A stretch of DNA of 64,000 nt from Priestia megaterium (GTDB taxonomy: Bacteria > Bacillota > Bacilli > Bacillales > Bacillaceae_H): NCBI GenBank assembly GCA_008180335.1, contig VTEF01000010.1, positions 2,851 to 66,850 of the forward strand, read 5' to 3'. Every line of letters begins with the position of its first letter. The stretch's first letter is position 1. A program made the position numbers and the translations under genes. Positions 62,758-64,000 of the stretch are shown piece after piece. A model generated the notes under the pieces. The model ran no database searches. It was not told the origin of the DNA and was given only the letters and a program-made list of their open reading frames with translations.

Positions 62758-62867
62758 CGTTCGAAAGAAACAGGAGAAAGTACATTAGATAATATAACGA
62801 AATCATTTGCTGGTAAGATAAATATTTTCATTTTTGTATTAATAAAAGTGTTAAGGAGGGCACATCT

Positions 62868-63650
62868 ATGAAATCATACTTTCTATCATTGTCAACTCTA
62901 TTGGTATTTTTACTATGCAGTCTTGCTGTATTACTTTATCATGCATCTAAATTCCTATTAGTAGTAGATCTAATCATTCTAAGTGTATCTGTTTTACTTA
63001 TGAGTCTGTTTACTAGTTCTCGGAATTATTTATATGTACTAGCAATTAGCTTGCTGCTAGGTTTTAGCTTTTTATTTTATGCTTTTTTTCAAAAATCTGA
63101 ATCACATATTCAAGTGAATTTGATGATCCAGCATCTTTTAATTACAACATCTTTAGTTCTGATATGGCTGCTTTTTGCTCATATTCGCCGTATATATGAA
63201 GAGAATGTCACGTTAAAGCAGCAAGTAAATGAGCTGAAAAAATTTGAGCATCTTCCTCATTTACTATCCTATTCAGAATTTATCAATCGCGCCTCGGTTA
63301 TTATGACAGGTGTTAAAAGAAGGGGCGAAGAAAGTTATTTTATTAGAGTTCATGCATCTGCCTCTGACGAAGTCAAAGGTTCTGTTATTCATGTCGTAAC
63401 GGAAGCTATCTTACAAACCGTTCGTGCTGATTTCGATTTAGTAACGTTAATACATGATCAGGAAATCCTCATTTTTTTGCAAAATACAAATGAAGAAGGC
63501 TGTCATATTGTCTTAAATCGGTTGTCAAAGACACTGCGAAGCCAGTTTAACGTAATCGAACTCCCTATCAGCTATGAATTCTTGAAAGCTGGAGAAGATG
63601 TAGTTGAAACGCTCCATGAATTAGTTTCCTCTATCAGGGAGGTAGGTTAA
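62868..63650 (+). CDS. Membrane protein with degenerate GGDEF domain (YdaK-like)
   Basis: 260 residues. Four TM helices in the first 105 (YFLSLSTLLVFLLCSLAVLLY and following), a short coiled segment (YEENVTLKQQVNELKKFEHL), then a GGDEF-fold domain. Where GGDEF should be, LIHDQEILIFLQ stands, so the catalytic motif is replaced by HDQEI and no cyclase activity is expected. B. subtilis YdaK is a c-di-GMP-binding protein of this type, encoded with glycosyltransferase genes. AAGGAGGGCAC precedes ATG 62868. Confidence 0.78.
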   Translation: MKSYFLSLSTLLVFLLCSLAVLLYHASKFLLVVDLIILSVSVLLMSLFTSSRNYLYVLAISLLLGFSFLFYAFFQKSESHIQVNLMIQHLLITTSLVLIWLLFAHIRRIYEENVTLKQQVNELKKFEHLPHLLSYSEFINRASVIMTGVKRRGEESYFIRVHASASDEVKGSVIHVVTEAILQTVRADFDLVTLIHDQEILIFLQNTNEEGCHIVLNRLSKTLRSQFNVIELPISYEFLKAGEDVVETLHELVSSIREVG

Positions 63651-63652
63651 TA

Positions 63653-64000
63653 ATGAAGATTATTTTAATAGCCGTTATCTTTTTCTTTTGGTCTTTATTA
63701 ATTTACTATTCTATATTAACTGTAATGGGAGTTATTCAGCGCTTACAAAAACAAAACATTAAATGGCTGGAGAATTATCCTTCAGTGGCAGTTCTTATAC
63801 CTGCTCATAATGAAGGAGTTGTCATCAAAGACACCCTAAATGCTATGTTAAAGTTAGAGTATCCAGGGAAACTGGACATCTATGTATTGGATGATGCGTC
63901 AACAGATGAGACAGCTGCCATTATACAAGCCTTTAGCTGTATATTTTCTAGAATCCATTATGTAAAAGTGCCTCCAGGGTATCCAAAAGGAAAGTCTCGA
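63653..64000 (+). CDS. Family-2 glycosyltransferase, N-terminal part
   Basis: The first 116 codons are in the window; the gene continues beyond it. One N-terminal TM helix (ILIAVIFFFWSLLIYYS), then VAVLIPAHNEGVVIKDTL and DIYVLDDASTDETAA give the UDP-sugar-binding DDxSxD motif. It resembles YdaM and other processive GT2 enzymes of exopolysaccharide synthesis. It starts two bases after the GGDEF gene, so the two form one operon. Confidence 0.85.
   Translation, partial: MKIILIAVIFFFWSLLIYYSILTVMGVIQRLQKQNIKWLENYPSVAVLIPAHNEGVVIKDTLNAMLKLEYPGKLDIYVLDDASTDETAAIIQAFSCIFSRIHYVKVPPGYPKGKSR

Noticed and set aside
62640-62760. c-di-GMP (GEMM) riboswitch
   Set aside because: The conserved GEMM core words are absent; only a stem and terminator are visible, so it is listed as an unclassified leader.

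Overview
This is a low-GC Firmicute chromosome segment. Protein similarity recognised by eye, AAGGAGG-type ribosome binding sites, TTGACA/TATAAT promoters and U-tailed terminators all point to a Bacillus/Priestia relative, most like Priestia megaterium. No rRNA, CRISPR array or phage module is visible. There is one tRNA, tRNA-Ala(GGC).

Region 1 (1-3.65 kb) is mobile and toxin debris. It holds a serine-recombinase tail, an IS110-family element with a bridge-RNA-like fold before its transposase, an orphan Ntox15-type polymorphic-toxin C-terminus with a Tdi1-like immunity gene, and a second toxin/immunity pair collapsed by deletion. Region 2 (3.9-16.7 kb) is a 13-gene acyl-CoA catabolic locus under a TetR regulator with a strong operator at its promoter. 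It encodes a split version of the ACAD10/ACAD11 system: an ACAD11-like dehydrogenase and a separate aminoglycoside-phosphotransferase-like kinase. It also has an acyl-CoA ligase, a 3-hydroxyacyl-CoA dehydrogenase, two enoyl-CoA hydratases, a VLCAD-type dehydrogenase, two SDRs, a thioesterase, a quinone reductase and, unexpectedly, a ComB-like phosphatase. The likely job is degradation of hydroxylated (for example 4-hydroxy) or keto acids. Region 3 (17.0-23.1 kb) is a heterocycloanthracin/sonorensin-type azole (TOMM) bacteriocin cluster: a Cys-every-third-residue precursor, an E1-like partner protein, a YcaO cyclodehydratase and a SagB-type dehydrogenase.

Region 4 (23.3-41.2 kb) is mostly ordinary chromosome: TrhO, a lipoprotein, a self-regulated HTH/hydrolase pair with large palindromic operators, an RND exporter, VOC, quinone reductase, LysM-3D protein, a nonsense-mutated methyltransferase, a PLD-helicase-DUF3427 protein, ChaB and a macrolide-phosphotransferase-like kinase. 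Region 5 (41.2-58.8 kb) is an accessory island. Passenger genes (ArsR+SRPBCC; TetR+penicillin-binding-protein-like hydrolase; GNATs; VOC; SelO; HelD; a DHA2 exporter) are interspersed with a family of repeats: a perfect 19-bp terminal inverted repeat, TTCCA/TGGAA palindromes and hairpin-bearing right ends. This looks like transposase-less passenger cassettes. A decayed Tn3-family unit lies between two of them: its transposase has an in-frame deletion in the catalytic domain and its resolvase has Phe where the catalytic Ser should be.

Region 6 (58.8-64 kb) carries a small K+ channel, gene relics, a divergent HxlR/hydrolase-nitroreductase locus, and the start of an exopolysaccharide operon with a degenerate-GGDEF membrane protein followed by a family-2 glycosyltransferase, resembling B. 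subtilis ydaK-ydaM.

Family assignments are from recognition of motifs and order, without database searches. Start codons were chosen by ribosome-binding-site position.
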